This document shows positions 53,352-61,460 of a stretch of 64,000 nucleotides of DNA, piece by piece. The position numbers were made by a program, and so were the translations under genes. The stretch lies in assembly GCF_012184425.1 (NCBI RefSeq), contig NZ_VTOW01000005.1, forward strand, positions 62,001 to 126,000, in the 5' to 3' direction. Every line of letters begins with the position of its first letter. Positions within the stretch are counted from its first letter, which is position 1. Source of the stretch: Candidatus Manganitrophus noduliformans (GTDB taxonomy: Bacteria > Nitrospirota > Nitrospiria > SBBL01 > Manganitrophaceae). The notes beneath the pieces are model-generated. The model searched no databases and was not told the origin of the DNA. It saw only the letters and a list, made by a program, of their open reading frames with translations.

Positions 53352-54661
53352 GCGCGATGTTTGATCTTCTGAAAAAGATCTACCCTCTTCGGTTGGCCCC
53401 GGTGTCGGAAGACACCGACAAGGCGGCGGAAATCCTCTGCGGCGTCCTGCCGTTTCAAATCCACGAATACGCTTCGGGCCTGGAGCACAACGGCTGGACC
53501 GTTCCGCAAAAATGGAAAGCGGTCCGGGCGGAGATCAAGAAAAACGGAAAGACGATCTACGACGGAATGAAGCATCCATTGGGGGTGATCGGCTACTCCA
53601 CCTCTTTCACCGGGAAAGTCTCTCTGGATGAGCTGAAAAAGCATCTCTTCTATCACCCGGTCTTTCCGGAGGCGCTGGTTTATCACTGCGATTACTACTA
53701 CAAGCCGTGGCGGCGGGACTGGGGGATGTCGATTCCGCATCAGCTTTACAAAGAGCTCGATCGGGGGGAGTACGAGGTGATTTTGGAGACCGTCGCCGAA
53801 CCGGGGACGATGAAGGTGTTGGACTATTTTTTGGAAGGGGAGACGAAAGAGACCATCCTCTTCAACGCCCATGATTGCCACGCGGGGCAGGCGAACGACG
53901 ACGTCTCCGGGATCGTCGTGACGGTGGAGATCATGAAGCGTCTGGCCCAGAGGAAGAAGAGAAAATATAGCTACCGGGCGATCATCGCGCCGGAGCATTT
54001 GGGGACCGTTTTTTATCTGGCGAACCTGCCGGAGAAGGTGGTGAAGACGTTTCGAGGAGGGATGTTCCTCGAAATGCTCGGACATCAAAACCGATTCGCC
54101 TTGCAGAAATCGTTCACCGGAGAGAGCCTCATCGACAAAGCGGCGAAGGTCTATCTCACGCGCAATTTCTCCGATATCCATGAGGCCGATTTTAGGAAGG
54201 TGGTCGGAAACGACGAGACCGTTTGGGAGGCGCCCGGCTTCGAGATTCCCTTCATCTCGCTCTCCCGCGCCCATCCGATGTATCCGGAGTATCACTCCAG
54301 CCTCGATGATGAGCGGATCATCTTCGAGGACAAGCTGGAGGAAGCGGCCCAGACCGTCTTGGGGATGCTCGATATCCTCGAGACCGACACGACGTTGAAG
54401 CGCCACTTCAAGGGGCTGGTCGCCCTCAGCAACCCGAAATATGATCTCTACATCTCGACGGCCGACCCGAGCATCCGTCCGACGGTGGCCGAAGATCAGA
54501 AAAAATGGAATTATCTGATGGACTGTCTCTGCCGGTATTTCGATGAAAAGACGACGCTGCTCGATATCGCGATCAAACACGAAATCGATTACGCCAAGCT
54601 CTATCAATACGTAAAGAAGTATGAAGAAAAGGGATTGGTCTCTTTTGTCGAGAAAGGTTAA
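53348..54661 (+). CDS. DUF4910-like M28-type metallopeptidase-fold protein
   Basis: This 437-residue protein has ILFNAHDCHAGQANDDVSG, IIAPEHLGTVFYL and SRAHPMYPEYHSSLDDERI, the His/Asp/Glu/His pattern of M28 zinc aminopeptidases, within a DUF4910-type architecture with a C-terminal winged-helix-like end (TTLLDIAIKHEIDYAKLYQY). There is no signal peptide. In polysaccharide loci such proteins have no firmly known role; hydrolysis of an amide on an activated sugar is an inference. It overlaps the formyltransferase-like gene by ATGA. Confidence 0.7.
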   Translation: MSAMFDLLKKIYPLRLAPVSEDTDKAAEILCGVLPFQIHEYASGLEHNGWTVPQKWKAVRAEIKKNGKTIYDGMKHPLGVIGYSTSFTGKVSLDELKKHLFYHPVFPEALVYHCDYYYKPWRRDWGMSIPHQLYKELDRGEYEVILETVAEPGTMKVLDYFLEGETKETILFNAHDCHAGQANDDVSGIVVTVEIMKRLAQRKKRKYSYRAIIAPEHLGTVFYLANLPEKVVKTFRGGMFLEMLGHQNRFALQKSFTGESLIDKAAKVYLTRNFSDIHEADFRKVVGNDETVWEAPGFEIPFISLSRAHPMYPEYHSSLDDERIIFEDKLEEAAQTVLGMLDILETDTTLKRHFKGLVALSNPKYDLYISTADPSIRPTVAEDQKKWNYLMDCLCRYFDEKTTLLDIAIKHEIDYAKLYQYVKKYEEKGLVSFVEKG

Positions 54662-54665
54662 GCGC

Positions 54666-55421
54666 GTGACCGATCAGGAGATCGTTCTGAGGCTGTTGGA
54701 GGGCGCTTCGTTGAGAACCGTGATGGTCCCGGATGACGCCATGGCGTCCAATCGTCCTGAACATATCGAGACATATGACTTGCCGCATCTCCTCATCAAT
54801 GGAGATTCTTTTTGGGGGAAGTCGGAAACGACCCATCTCGGTCACGCTCCGGGATCGGGGAAGACGGGAGAGGTCGCCTTCGCCTATACCAATATCGGCC
54901 CTCTCTTTTGCAGCTATAACCCCTTCACGCGGGGGGCGAGACTGATGAGCAAGAAGCGGTATAAAAAACACGAATGGGTCCTCAGAGATCATTTCAGATT
55001 GGTTTGGGACTCGGAGAAAGGGAGTGCAACGGAAGAAATAAAAAGGGAGATCGAAGCGGCCTCCAAATTCAAAATCGCCATGCTCGATTCCGAGGAGATC
55101 TGGAATATCCATCCGGTCGACCTGCCGATGTACTACTCGAAGGAGGGGGTGTTTGAGTTCAAAACGGTTGATGATCAGTATCCGACCTTCTTTCGATATC
55201 CGAGCCAGACGGAAGAGCTCCTTCAAAGATATCATGATTTCTTCAATCATCGGCCCGAAGACGATGAGCCGGGGTTTATTCGGTTGGGCGACTCCCCGCA
55301 GTTCTATTCTTTTTATTCCATCCGGTCCGACGGCAGCTATTATAATTTCTTCGATATTCCGAGAAACACGGTCCAAAGATACAAGCGGTTAAAGGTCTTT
55401 GCCGATGTCTCAAATGGATAA
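54666..55421 (+). CDS. Hypothetical protein of the glycan locus
   Basis: I do not recognise this 251-residue protein. It is soluble, rich in Asp, Tyr and Phe, and has conserved-looking motifs YDLPHLLINGDSFWGKSE, FCSYNPFTRGARLMSKKRY and a C-terminal SDGSYYNFFDIPRNTVQRY. GTG 54666 is preferred because GAAAGG lies about ten bases upstream; ATG 54621 would overlap the previous gene. Its place between an M28-like gene and pseH suggests a role in modified-sugar formation. Confidence 0.55.
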   Translation: MTDQEIVLRLLEGASLRTVMVPDDAMASNRPEHIETYDLPHLLINGDSFWGKSETTHLGHAPGSGKTGEVAFAYTNIGPLFCSYNPFTRGARLMSKKRYKKHEWVLRDHFRLVWDSEKGSATEEIKREIEAASKFKIAMLDSEEIWNIHPVDLPMYYSKEGVFEFKTVDDQYPTFFRYPSQTEELLQRYHDFFNHRPEDDEPGFIRLGDSPQFYSFYSIRSDGSYYNFFDIPRNTVQRYKRLKVFADVSNG

Positions 55422-55974
55422 GCGCTCCAAAGTGGTTCACTTGGGACGAAACTTCGATTTAGGCGGTTTTAGATTAATCAATTTTGTCCGACTGGGCGCC
55501 GCGAGTGAGCGGGTTCGGCAATGGCGAAATCATGAAGGGGTCCGGAAGTGGATGTACTCCGACCATGTGATCTCCAAGAAAGAGCATCTTCGATTTATCG
55601 AAGGACTGGCAAAGGATCGCAAAAACTATTTTTGGATGGTCGCGGATCTGGAGGGGGAAGTCGGCGTGATCTCCCTGAATAAGGTCGACTTTAAAAATAA
55701 GAATGCTTACCTGGGAATCTACACGAATCCCGACGGCCGAAGAGGGGATGCCGGGAAAATCCTGATTCATTTGTTGAAGCAGCTCTGTTTCGAGATCGCG
55801 AATCTTCATTCCCTCCGATTGGAAGTGATCGATGGGAACGAACGGGCCGTCCGGTTTTATCGGAAGGTCGGATTTCGGAAAGAAGGACGATTGAAAGAAT
55901 TTGTCCTGAAAGAGGGCCGATGGAGAGATGTGATCGTGATGGCGATGATCCATTCGAAAGGGTCGAAGCGATGA
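55405..55974 (+). CDS. pseH: PseH-type N-acetyltransferase
   Basis: PseH acetylates the C4 amine made by PseC. This 189-residue GNAT has FVRLGAASERVRQWRNHEGV, KWMYSDHVISKKEHLRFIEG and LEVIDGNERAVRFYRKVGF, which fit PseH better than other GNAT groups. ATG 55405 is chosen; TTG 55399 and ATG 55414 are possible. It overlaps the previous gene and meets pseI by ATGA. Confidence 0.85.
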   Translation: MSQMDKRSKVVHLGRNFDLGGFRLINFVRLGAASERVRQWRNHEGVRKWMYSDHVISKKEHLRFIEGLAKDRKNYFWMVADLEGEVGVISLNKVDFKNKNAYLGIYTNPDGRRGDAGKILIHLLKQLCFEIANLHSLRLEVIDGNERAVRFYRKVGFRKEGRLKEFVLKEGRWRDVIVMAMIHSKGSKR

Positions 55975-57038
55975 CCTCCTGGACGATCGGGCCGAAGCAG
56001 GTTGGAGAAGGGGCGCCCGTTTTCATCATCGCGGAGCTTTCGGCGAATCATCTGCAGAAGTTCGATCTGGCGGTGGAGACGATCAGGGCGATCCGGGAAG
56101 CCGGCGCCGACGCCGTCAAACTCCAGACCTATACCCCGGACACCCTCACCCTCGATTCGGACAACGACTGTTTTCGAATCAAGCAAGGAACGCAATGGGA
56201 CGGCAAGACCCTTTATCAGCTTTATCGGGAGGCGTATACCCCCTGGGAGTGGCAGCCGGAGCTGATGCGCCTCGCCGGGGAACTGGGGCTGATCTGCTTT
56301 TCCTCCCCCTTTGATAAAACCGCGGTCGACTTTCTGGAGGAGATGAAGGTTCCGGCCTATAAAATCGCATCGTTTGAAATTACTGACATCCCATTGATTG
56401 CATATGTTGCCGCAAAGGGAAAGCCGGTGATTCTCTCCACCGGCATCGCGACCCTCTCCGAAATAGAGGAGGCGGTGAATGCCTGCCGAAGCGTGGGGAA
56501 CGATCGGATCGCATTGTTAAAATGCGTCTCCGCTTATCCCGCGCCGATCGGAGAATCGAATCTCAAAACCATTCCCGATTTGCAGGAGCGATTTAAAGTG
56601 GTGGCCGGGTTATCCGATCATACGAAGGGAATCTCCGTCCCGACCGCCGCCGTCGCGCTGGGGGCGAAGATCATCGAGAAGCATTTTATTTTGGATCGAA
56701 AGCTCGGAGGGCCGGATGCGGCGTTTTCTCTCGAACCGGCCGAATTCAAGGCGATGGCGCAGGGGGTGCGGGAGGCCGATGCGGCGCTCGGTTCGGTACG
56801 GTATGAATTGTCGGAGAAGCTTCAAAAGAGCAGGGAATTTGCGCGCTCCCTCTTTGTCGTGAAGGAGATCAAGGCCGGGGAGTTGTTTACCGAAGAAAAC
56901 GTCCGATCGATTCGTCCGGGATTCGGCCTTGCTCCGAAATATCTTGGAAAGGTTCTCGGGAAAAAATCGAAGGTCCACATTCACAGAGGAACGCCGCTGA
57001 CCTGGGCGCTCGTCGAAGGGAAATCAGATGACGACTGA
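55971..57038 (+). CDS. pseI: Pseudaminic acid synthase PseI
   Basis: PseI condenses the PseG product with phosphoenolpyruvate to the nine-carbon acid. The 355-residue NeuB-family protein has VFIIAELSANHLQKFDLAVE, ADAVKLQTYTPDTLTLD, FSSPFDKTAVDFLEEMKVPA, YKIASFEITD, GLSDHTKG and KHFILDR, and a C-terminal SAF antifreeze-like domain (about 290-350; SLFVVKEIKAGELFTEENV). The ATG overlaps the pseH stop codon. Confidence 0.93.
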   Translation: MTSWTIGPKQVGEGAPVFIIAELSANHLQKFDLAVETIRAIREAGADAVKLQTYTPDTLTLDSDNDCFRIKQGTQWDGKTLYQLYREAYTPWEWQPELMRLAGELGLICFSSPFDKTAVDFLEEMKVPAYKIASFEITDIPLIAYVAAKGKPVILSTGIATLSEIEEAVNACRSVGNDRIALLKCVSAYPAPIGESNLKTIPDLQERFKVVAGLSDHTKGISVPTAAVALGAKIIEKHFILDRKLGGPDAAFSLEPAEFKAMAQGVREADAALGSVRYELSEKLQKSREFARSLFVVKEIKAGELFTEENVRSIRPGFGLAPKYLGKVLGKKSKVHIHRGTPLTWALVEGKSDDD

Positions 57039-57591
57039 ATCGTATACGGCCAATTATCAATCGGGTCTCTCCTATCTCAAGTTGAATTTAAAAGATCCGG
57101 CCAGGGAGACGCTAAAGAGGGCGCTCGCGCAGGTCTCCCTAGACGAAATGCGGGAAGACAACCCGGTCTATTTGGGGATCGTATCGGCCCTCGCCGTTCT
57201 CTCGCTGGAGCAGGCCGATTTCGAGGGGGCCTGCCGATATGTCGATCAGGGGCTTTCAGTCAAAAAAGATTATCTCGACTTTCTTTTTATCAAAGCGCTT
57301 CTCCTGATGGACCAAAAAAGATATGACGAGATGCTGGAGACGCTGATCCATTATCTGTTGGCGAAGGGAAACGGCGATGTAACGGTTTATGATTATCGAT
57401 ACAGCCACGAGGGGGTCTTAAAAGAGGTCTACGAAAATCTCCTCCCGACGTCGTATCGGCTCGCCTTCCAGCAGGTCGAGATTAAAGCGCTCGTCCGGAA
57501 GTTATCCCACGCCGCCCGGAATGAATGGCTCAAAAAAGCGTATGAGATCATCGACAAAATCGACTGCCGGCGGAATCAACAGGAGCATTGA
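57028..57591 (+). CDS. Small helical (TPR-like) protein
   Basis: This 187-residue protein is entirely helical with TPR-like repeats (YQSGLSYLKLNLKDPARETL, DFEGACRYVDQGLSVKKDYL, LLLMDQKRYDEMLETL). It has no membrane segment. It overlaps pseI by 11 bases and the next gene by ATGA-type contact, so it is part of the operon. A scaffold or partner role for the following glycosyltransferases is inferred. Confidence 0.6.
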   Translation: MTTESYTANYQSGLSYLKLNLKDPARETLKRALAQVSLDEMREDNPVYLGIVSALAVLSLEQADFEGACRYVDQGLSVKKDYLDFLFIKALLLMDQKRYDEMLETLIHYLLAKGNGDVTVYDYRYSHEGVLKEVYENLLPTSYRLAFQQVEIKALVRKLSHAARNEWLKKAYEIIDKIDCRRNQQEH

Positions 57592-58775
57592 TGAAAAAGT
57601 TATTGTTGCCGATCGGCCAAAGAGATTATGAAACGACCCAAGGAAGGATCGGGAACCTGGTGAAATTATTGTCGAAGACGTTCCGGGTGGAGCTGATCAC
57701 CAATTCCAAAGAGGTTTGCGACGACCTGAATCAAAAACTCGGCCCGGACCATCCTATGATCGTCACGTTTGTCGAGCCGAAGTTTCTGCCGCTCACGTTT
57801 GACTATCGGGATAACCTTGCGAAGATATTCGTTCAATATACGCACGATCTTTGCCTGCCGAAGACCGATCTGGAAATATGGAAGACCGCCGCGTTCGACG
57901 ACTTCTGGGGGCATATCTCCACCTGCGCTTTTCCCGAGATACAGACGGTCGACGCCGATGTGGTGATGTTCCCGTTGATGTCTCATGACGACGCGCCGTG
58001 GGAGGAGACCGATATTTTTTACACCACCCTCCTCTTTATGGCGAAGGAAGCCGGGATCAAAGTGGTCGGTTATCAGCTTTATCCTGTTTTCAACGGGGTG
58101 AAGCTGATGCCGCAGTTGATGGACGCGATTATCGTCCGGAAGGAGTTTGAAAGGGATTTCCACATCACGATGGGGATCGCTCCTGAAAAGATCCACCTGC
58201 TGACGGAGGAGAAAGACATCTATTCCCTTTCCACGATCGAGGACACGTACAAAAACCATATCTACAATTCTCAAATCGAAATAAGCCGGGATGAGTTGGG
58301 GGTCGTCGTTTGCAATCATGGGAAACTCAGGCCGCAGATTATCGAAATCTTCAAGGCGCTCGAGGAATCGAAGATCCCGGTGGTGTTGTTTTTATTAAAA
58401 CGGGATTTCGTGATTCGAGAATTGCAGGAAAACGAGATCATCAAGGATCTCTTCTTCGATCCGATCCGGAAGATCGGCTGCCGCTTCTATTTGGTGGAGC
58501 AGCCGAGCCTGGTCCCGATCGCGATGACCTCCGATGTGGTGATTGCGCCGACCTATGTCGTGCCGTTGGAATTTGCGGCGCGGTACGGCATTAACGCCTG
58601 GGTGTATAACCGCTGTTATGATCCGCTCCCGGATGTGAACGGGGTGAGCTTCAAAAACCGGCTGGAAGATCTCACGGCGTCGCTGAAAAAAGTTTATGAG
58701 GAGAAGAGAAAAAAGGTGGGGGTCGTCGATATCTTAAACCGCTGCGTGAGGACATTCCATGAAGTTGAAAAATAA
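57591..58775 (+). CDS. Putative GT-B-like glycosyltransferase of the glycan locus
   Basis: This 394-residue protein begins KKLLLPIGQRDYETTQGRIG, and its second half (LGVVVCNHGKLRPQIIEIFK, VVIAPTYVVPLEFAARYGI) resembles the sugar-nucleotide-binding half of GT-B transferases. No family can be named with confidence. ATG 57591 follows AGGAG at five bases. With the next gene it may transfer the nonulosonic acid to flagellin, since no Maf/FlmG gene is in view. Confidence 0.5.
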   Translation: MKKLLLPIGQRDYETTQGRIGNLVKLLSKTFRVELITNSKEVCDDLNQKLGPDHPMIVTFVEPKFLPLTFDYRDNLAKIFVQYTHDLCLPKTDLEIWKTAAFDDFWGHISTCAFPEIQTVDADVVMFPLMSHDDAPWEETDIFYTTLLFMAKEAGIKVVGYQLYPVFNGVKLMPQLMDAIIVRKEFERDFHITMGIAPEKIHLLTEEKDIYSLSTIEDTYKNHIYNSQIEISRDELGVVVCNHGKLRPQIIEIFKALEESKIPVVLFLLKRDFVIRELQENEIIKDLFFDPIRKIGCRFYLVEQPSLVPIAMTSDVVIAPTYVVPLEFAARYGINAWVYNRCYDPLPDVNGVSFKNRLEDLTASLKKVYEEKRKKVGVVDILNRCVRTFHEVEK

Positions 58776-60780
58776 AAAGATCGCCTGTTTTCTGGCGCTC
58801 CCCCATCATACCCGATTTTTCATTCCCCTTCGGGAGGAGATTAAAAAGCAGGGGGGGGAGATCGCTTTCATCGTTCCCTTGTCCGACTATCCTTTCGAAA
58901 GGGACTTGATCAAACGGAATCTCTCTTTTAAGTATTTTACCGACTATATGACGGCGGACGTGCGGAAGAAGATCCGAGAGGCCCACATCGAGTTGTCCGG
59001 TTGTTGGACGGAGACCAGTTACAAATGGGATGGATTCAGCCGATGGTCTTTGTTCAAGCAGGGCTGGTTTTTCGATTCCCTCGTTGAAGAGTACTTCTGC
59101 ATGGAGAAGTACATCGAGGTGGAAAAGCCCGACATGTTCATCGCCCACCATGAGTGTAATCGATGGGGCCAAATCATCGGGCATCTCGCGCGGAAAAAGA
59201 AGGTTCCGTTCGTAACGTTTCAGGAGGGGGATTACTACAACGACTATATCGGGTTCGTCGTTCATACCGAATACTCGAATGTCGATCTATTGTGGGGGAA
59301 CAAGACGAAGGAGGTGTTAAAAGAATATCTCTGCTCGGACGATAAAATGTTTTTGATCGGGAACACCCATATCGACAGTGCCGTCAAGACGTACGGCTCT
59401 CCGGAAACGGTCGATCAGATCAAGAAGGAGCTTTCCATCCCGGGCGATAAGAAGGTGATTCTTTTTCTGGTCGATATCAAATATGGGGGAATCGTCGATC
59501 GAGAGAATTGGCAGACTTTTCTGAAGGGTCTCGACCAACTCGACTCGGAGGCGGTTCTTCTCTTTAAGTGGCATCCGAGCGTGATGCAGGGGGCGTATGA
59601 AAAAATCGAAGCGATGTTCAAGGAGATTTATCCGTCGGCCATTCTTTATTACATGTATGATCCTTATAAATTAATCGCCATCTCGGATTACTGCGTGTCG
59701 TTGGGAAAAACCACCCTGGCGATCGAGGCCCTCGCCTTCGGGAAACCCCTTTTCACCCTTCCGACGGCGGATACCCTGGATGACTATTACGTGAAGATGG
59801 GGATCGCTCAAACCGCCTTTCCCCCGGGGAATTGGTCGAATCTGCTGAATACGGTTCAAAACGGCGTCCCTCCGGAGGTGACGGCAAAGGTGGATCAATA
59901 TCTGAAGGAATATTTTTATAAACTTGACGGCAAGTCGGTCGAGCGGGCGGTCGAGGTGATGGGGACCATTTTTGAGACGCGGAGCGGGCACGCAAAATCG
60001 AAACGCCCTAAACTGCAAGAAGCGGTTGCGGGCCGCGTCAGCGTGATCGTCCCCTCCGGTTCCGACGCCGAAGCGCTCCTCGCGACGATGACATCCCTCG
60101 CCCAAAAAGTTCAATGGCCCGATTGGGAAGTGGTGATCGTTGTGAACGACGAGAAGATGAAACCATTCCTCCCGGCGCTTTCCGGCGATCTGAGGATCGT
60201 AGAGGCCAACGATGACCGTCTTCCGTTTCTTTACAACCGGGGGGCGGAGTGCGCCACGGGCGACCGCTTCATTTTTATGAAGCCGGGGGTTCTTTACATC
60301 AAAGGCGCCGGGTTGCCCGATGCCATCCTTGATGGCGTTGCGGGGCTGCCGATCCGGAATGTCGACATGACCCCTTCTTGTCTCGGAATGGCGTTTGATT
60401 TCAACTCGGCCCCTTATCGGGTCACGACGGAGATTTCGGCGAATGAGGAATCTCAGAATCCGGAGTTCGTCGGAGGGGGGATGATCGGCGTGGCGCGGGC
60501 GCTCTTTGAATCGATCGGGGGATTCGATGAAGGGATCGCGAATCATCTCGCCGAGGTCGATTTTTGTCTTTCCGCAAAAGAGAAAAATTTCCCGCCGCGA
60601 TATCTACCGGAATGTCTCGGTATTTTATTTAAAGAGACATTCAATTCGATTTCCGGCGACGAGGTTTCAGATGTTGACGAAGCATGGAAGCGGAGGGTCC
60701 GTTTTTTCGCCAAATGGGTCGGACAGCTTCCGAAAGATGAGAACTTCATGCACTTCGCAAAAGATTTATTAAAGGTGTGA
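58759..60780 (+). CDS. Two-domain glycosyltransferase (GT-B plus GT2-like)
   Basis: This 673-residue protein has an N-terminal GT-B-like half (about 1-400; KIACFLALPHHTRFFIPLRE, FKWHPSVMQGAYEKIEAMF, DYCVSLGKTTLAIEALAFG), resembling CDP-glycerol/polysialyl-type transferases, and a C-terminal GT-A/GT2-like half (about 425-640; RVSVIVPSGSDAEALLATM, GGGMIGVARALFESIGGFDE). Where GT2 enzymes have the metal-binding DxD, this one reads FIFMKPGVLYI, so the second half may be inactive or a binding module. It is the last gene of the locus and the best candidate flagellin glycosyltransferase. Confidence 0.68.
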   Translation: MKLKNKKIACFLALPHHTRFFIPLREEIKKQGGEIAFIVPLSDYPFERDLIKRNLSFKYFTDYMTADVRKKIREAHIELSGCWTETSYKWDGFSRWSLFKQGWFFDSLVEEYFCMEKYIEVEKPDMFIAHHECNRWGQIIGHLARKKKVPFVTFQEGDYYNDYIGFVVHTEYSNVDLLWGNKTKEVLKEYLCSDDKMFLIGNTHIDSAVKTYGSPETVDQIKKELSIPGDKKVILFLVDIKYGGIVDRENWQTFLKGLDQLDSEAVLLFKWHPSVMQGAYEKIEAMFKEIYPSAILYYMYDPYKLIAISDYCVSLGKTTLAIEALAFGKPLFTLPTADTLDDYYVKMGIAQTAFPPGNWSNLLNTVQNGVPPEVTAKVDQYLKEYFYKLDGKSVERAVEVMGTIFETRSGHAKSKRPKLQEAVAGRVSVIVPSGSDAEALLATMTSLAQKVQWPDWEVVIVVNDEKMKPFLPALSGDLRIVEANDDRLPFLYNRGAECATGDRFIFMKPGVLYIKGAGLPDAILDGVAGLPIRNVDMTPSCLGMAFDFNSAPYRVTTEISANEESQNPEFVGGGMIGVARALFESIGGFDEGIANHLAEVDFCLSAKEKNFPPRYLPECLGILFKETFNSISGDEVSDVDEAWKRRVRFFAKWVGQLPKDENFMHFAKDLLKV

Positions 60781-60837
60781 TGCACAAAAGAGATAAGCCT
60801 TTGACAGATAACCAAACCGAATAGGAGATCGGCGTCG

Positions 60838-61290
60838 ATGATCATCGAAGTCAACAGCGCGAAACTGGGACCTCTGAAGGTGGAATCGGATCGGTTTATC
60901 ACCTTTCCGGACGGCATTCCGGGATTTTCGAATGTGAAACGATATTTCCTCGTAGAAAACGACAAGGGGCACCCCTTTTGTTGGCTTCAAGCGGTGGAGG
61001 ATCCGGAGCTTGCTTTTATCGTGACCGATCCGATGCTCTTCAATCCGCGCTACCAACCGCCGATTTCCTTGGAAGATTTCAAGCATCTTGAAATTGACGG
61101 GGGAGAGTCGCTCGCCTTGCTGGTCATTGTGAATGTTCCTCAAGAAGACCCCCTTAAAATGACCGCCAATTTTATGGCGCCGCTGGTCATCAACGCCAAA
61201 ATTCGTTTGGGAAAACAAGTCATTCTGAATGACACGCAATATAGCCACAGGGAGCCTTTATTGATACCGGCCGCCTCCGGCCGACCCTAA
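60838..61290 (+). CDS. fliW: Flagellar assembly factor FliW (copy 2)
   Basis: This 150-residue FliW has FITFPDGIPGFSNVKRYFLV, CWLQAVEDPELAFIVTDP and NFMAPLVINAKIRLGKQVIL. It is close to copy 1 at 40674 but differs at the C-terminus. It lies directly upstream of flagellin; two FliW proteins in one genome could bind CsrA and flagellin with different strength. AGGAG precedes the ATG at 11 bases. Confidence 0.94.
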   Translation: MIIEVNSAKLGPLKVESDRFITFPDGIPGFSNVKRYFLVENDKGHPFCWLQAVEDPELAFIVTDPMLFNPRYQPPISLEDFKHLEIDGGESLALLVIVNVPQEDPLKMTANFMAPLVINAKIRLGKQVILNDTQYSHREPLLIPAASGRP

Positions 61291-61314
61291 AGTTTTCCTT
61301 TTCCGAACCGATAA
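61288..61314 (+). promoter_or_regulatory. Consensus sigma-28 promoter of flagellin
   Basis: TAAAGTTT-N11-ACCGATAA matches the FliA consensus at all -35 positions and seven of eight -10 positions. It starts at the fliW2 stop codon (61288) and predicts a transcript start near 61321, giving a leader of about 140 bases before flagellin. Confidence 0.93.
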
Positions 61315-61319
61315 GTAAA

Positions 61320-61351
61320 GGGAGCGGGAACACTATTCCTAAGAAGCTCCC
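61320..61351 (+). promoter_or_regulatory. 5'-end hairpin of the flagellin leader
   Basis: GGGAGC pairs with GCTCCC, and inside it GGAA pairs with TTCC. The stem starts at the predicted transcript 5' end. GGGA motifs lie in or near it, as in CsrA-binding sites. It may stabilise the mRNA or bind CsrA. Confidence 0.5.
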
Positions 61352-61390
61352 GTTCGGAAGAAGAGAAACAGGGTCTTAATCATTCGGGCA

Positions 61391-61454
61391 AGGAGGCCCG
61401 GCGGTGTCTGGGGCGTTTTATCGCGCGTTCCGGCCCGACACAATTCAAGGAGGA
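61391..61454 (+). promoter_or_regulatory. Two AGGAGG sites in the flagellin leader
   Basis: AGGAGG occurs at 61391-61396 and 61448-61453. The second is the ribosome site for ATG 61461; the first is seven bases before an in-frame GTG at 61404. Both contain GGA and so are candidate CsrA sites, as in the two-site hag leader of Bacillus subtilis. Confidence 0.5.
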
Positions 61455-61460
61455 CTTTTC

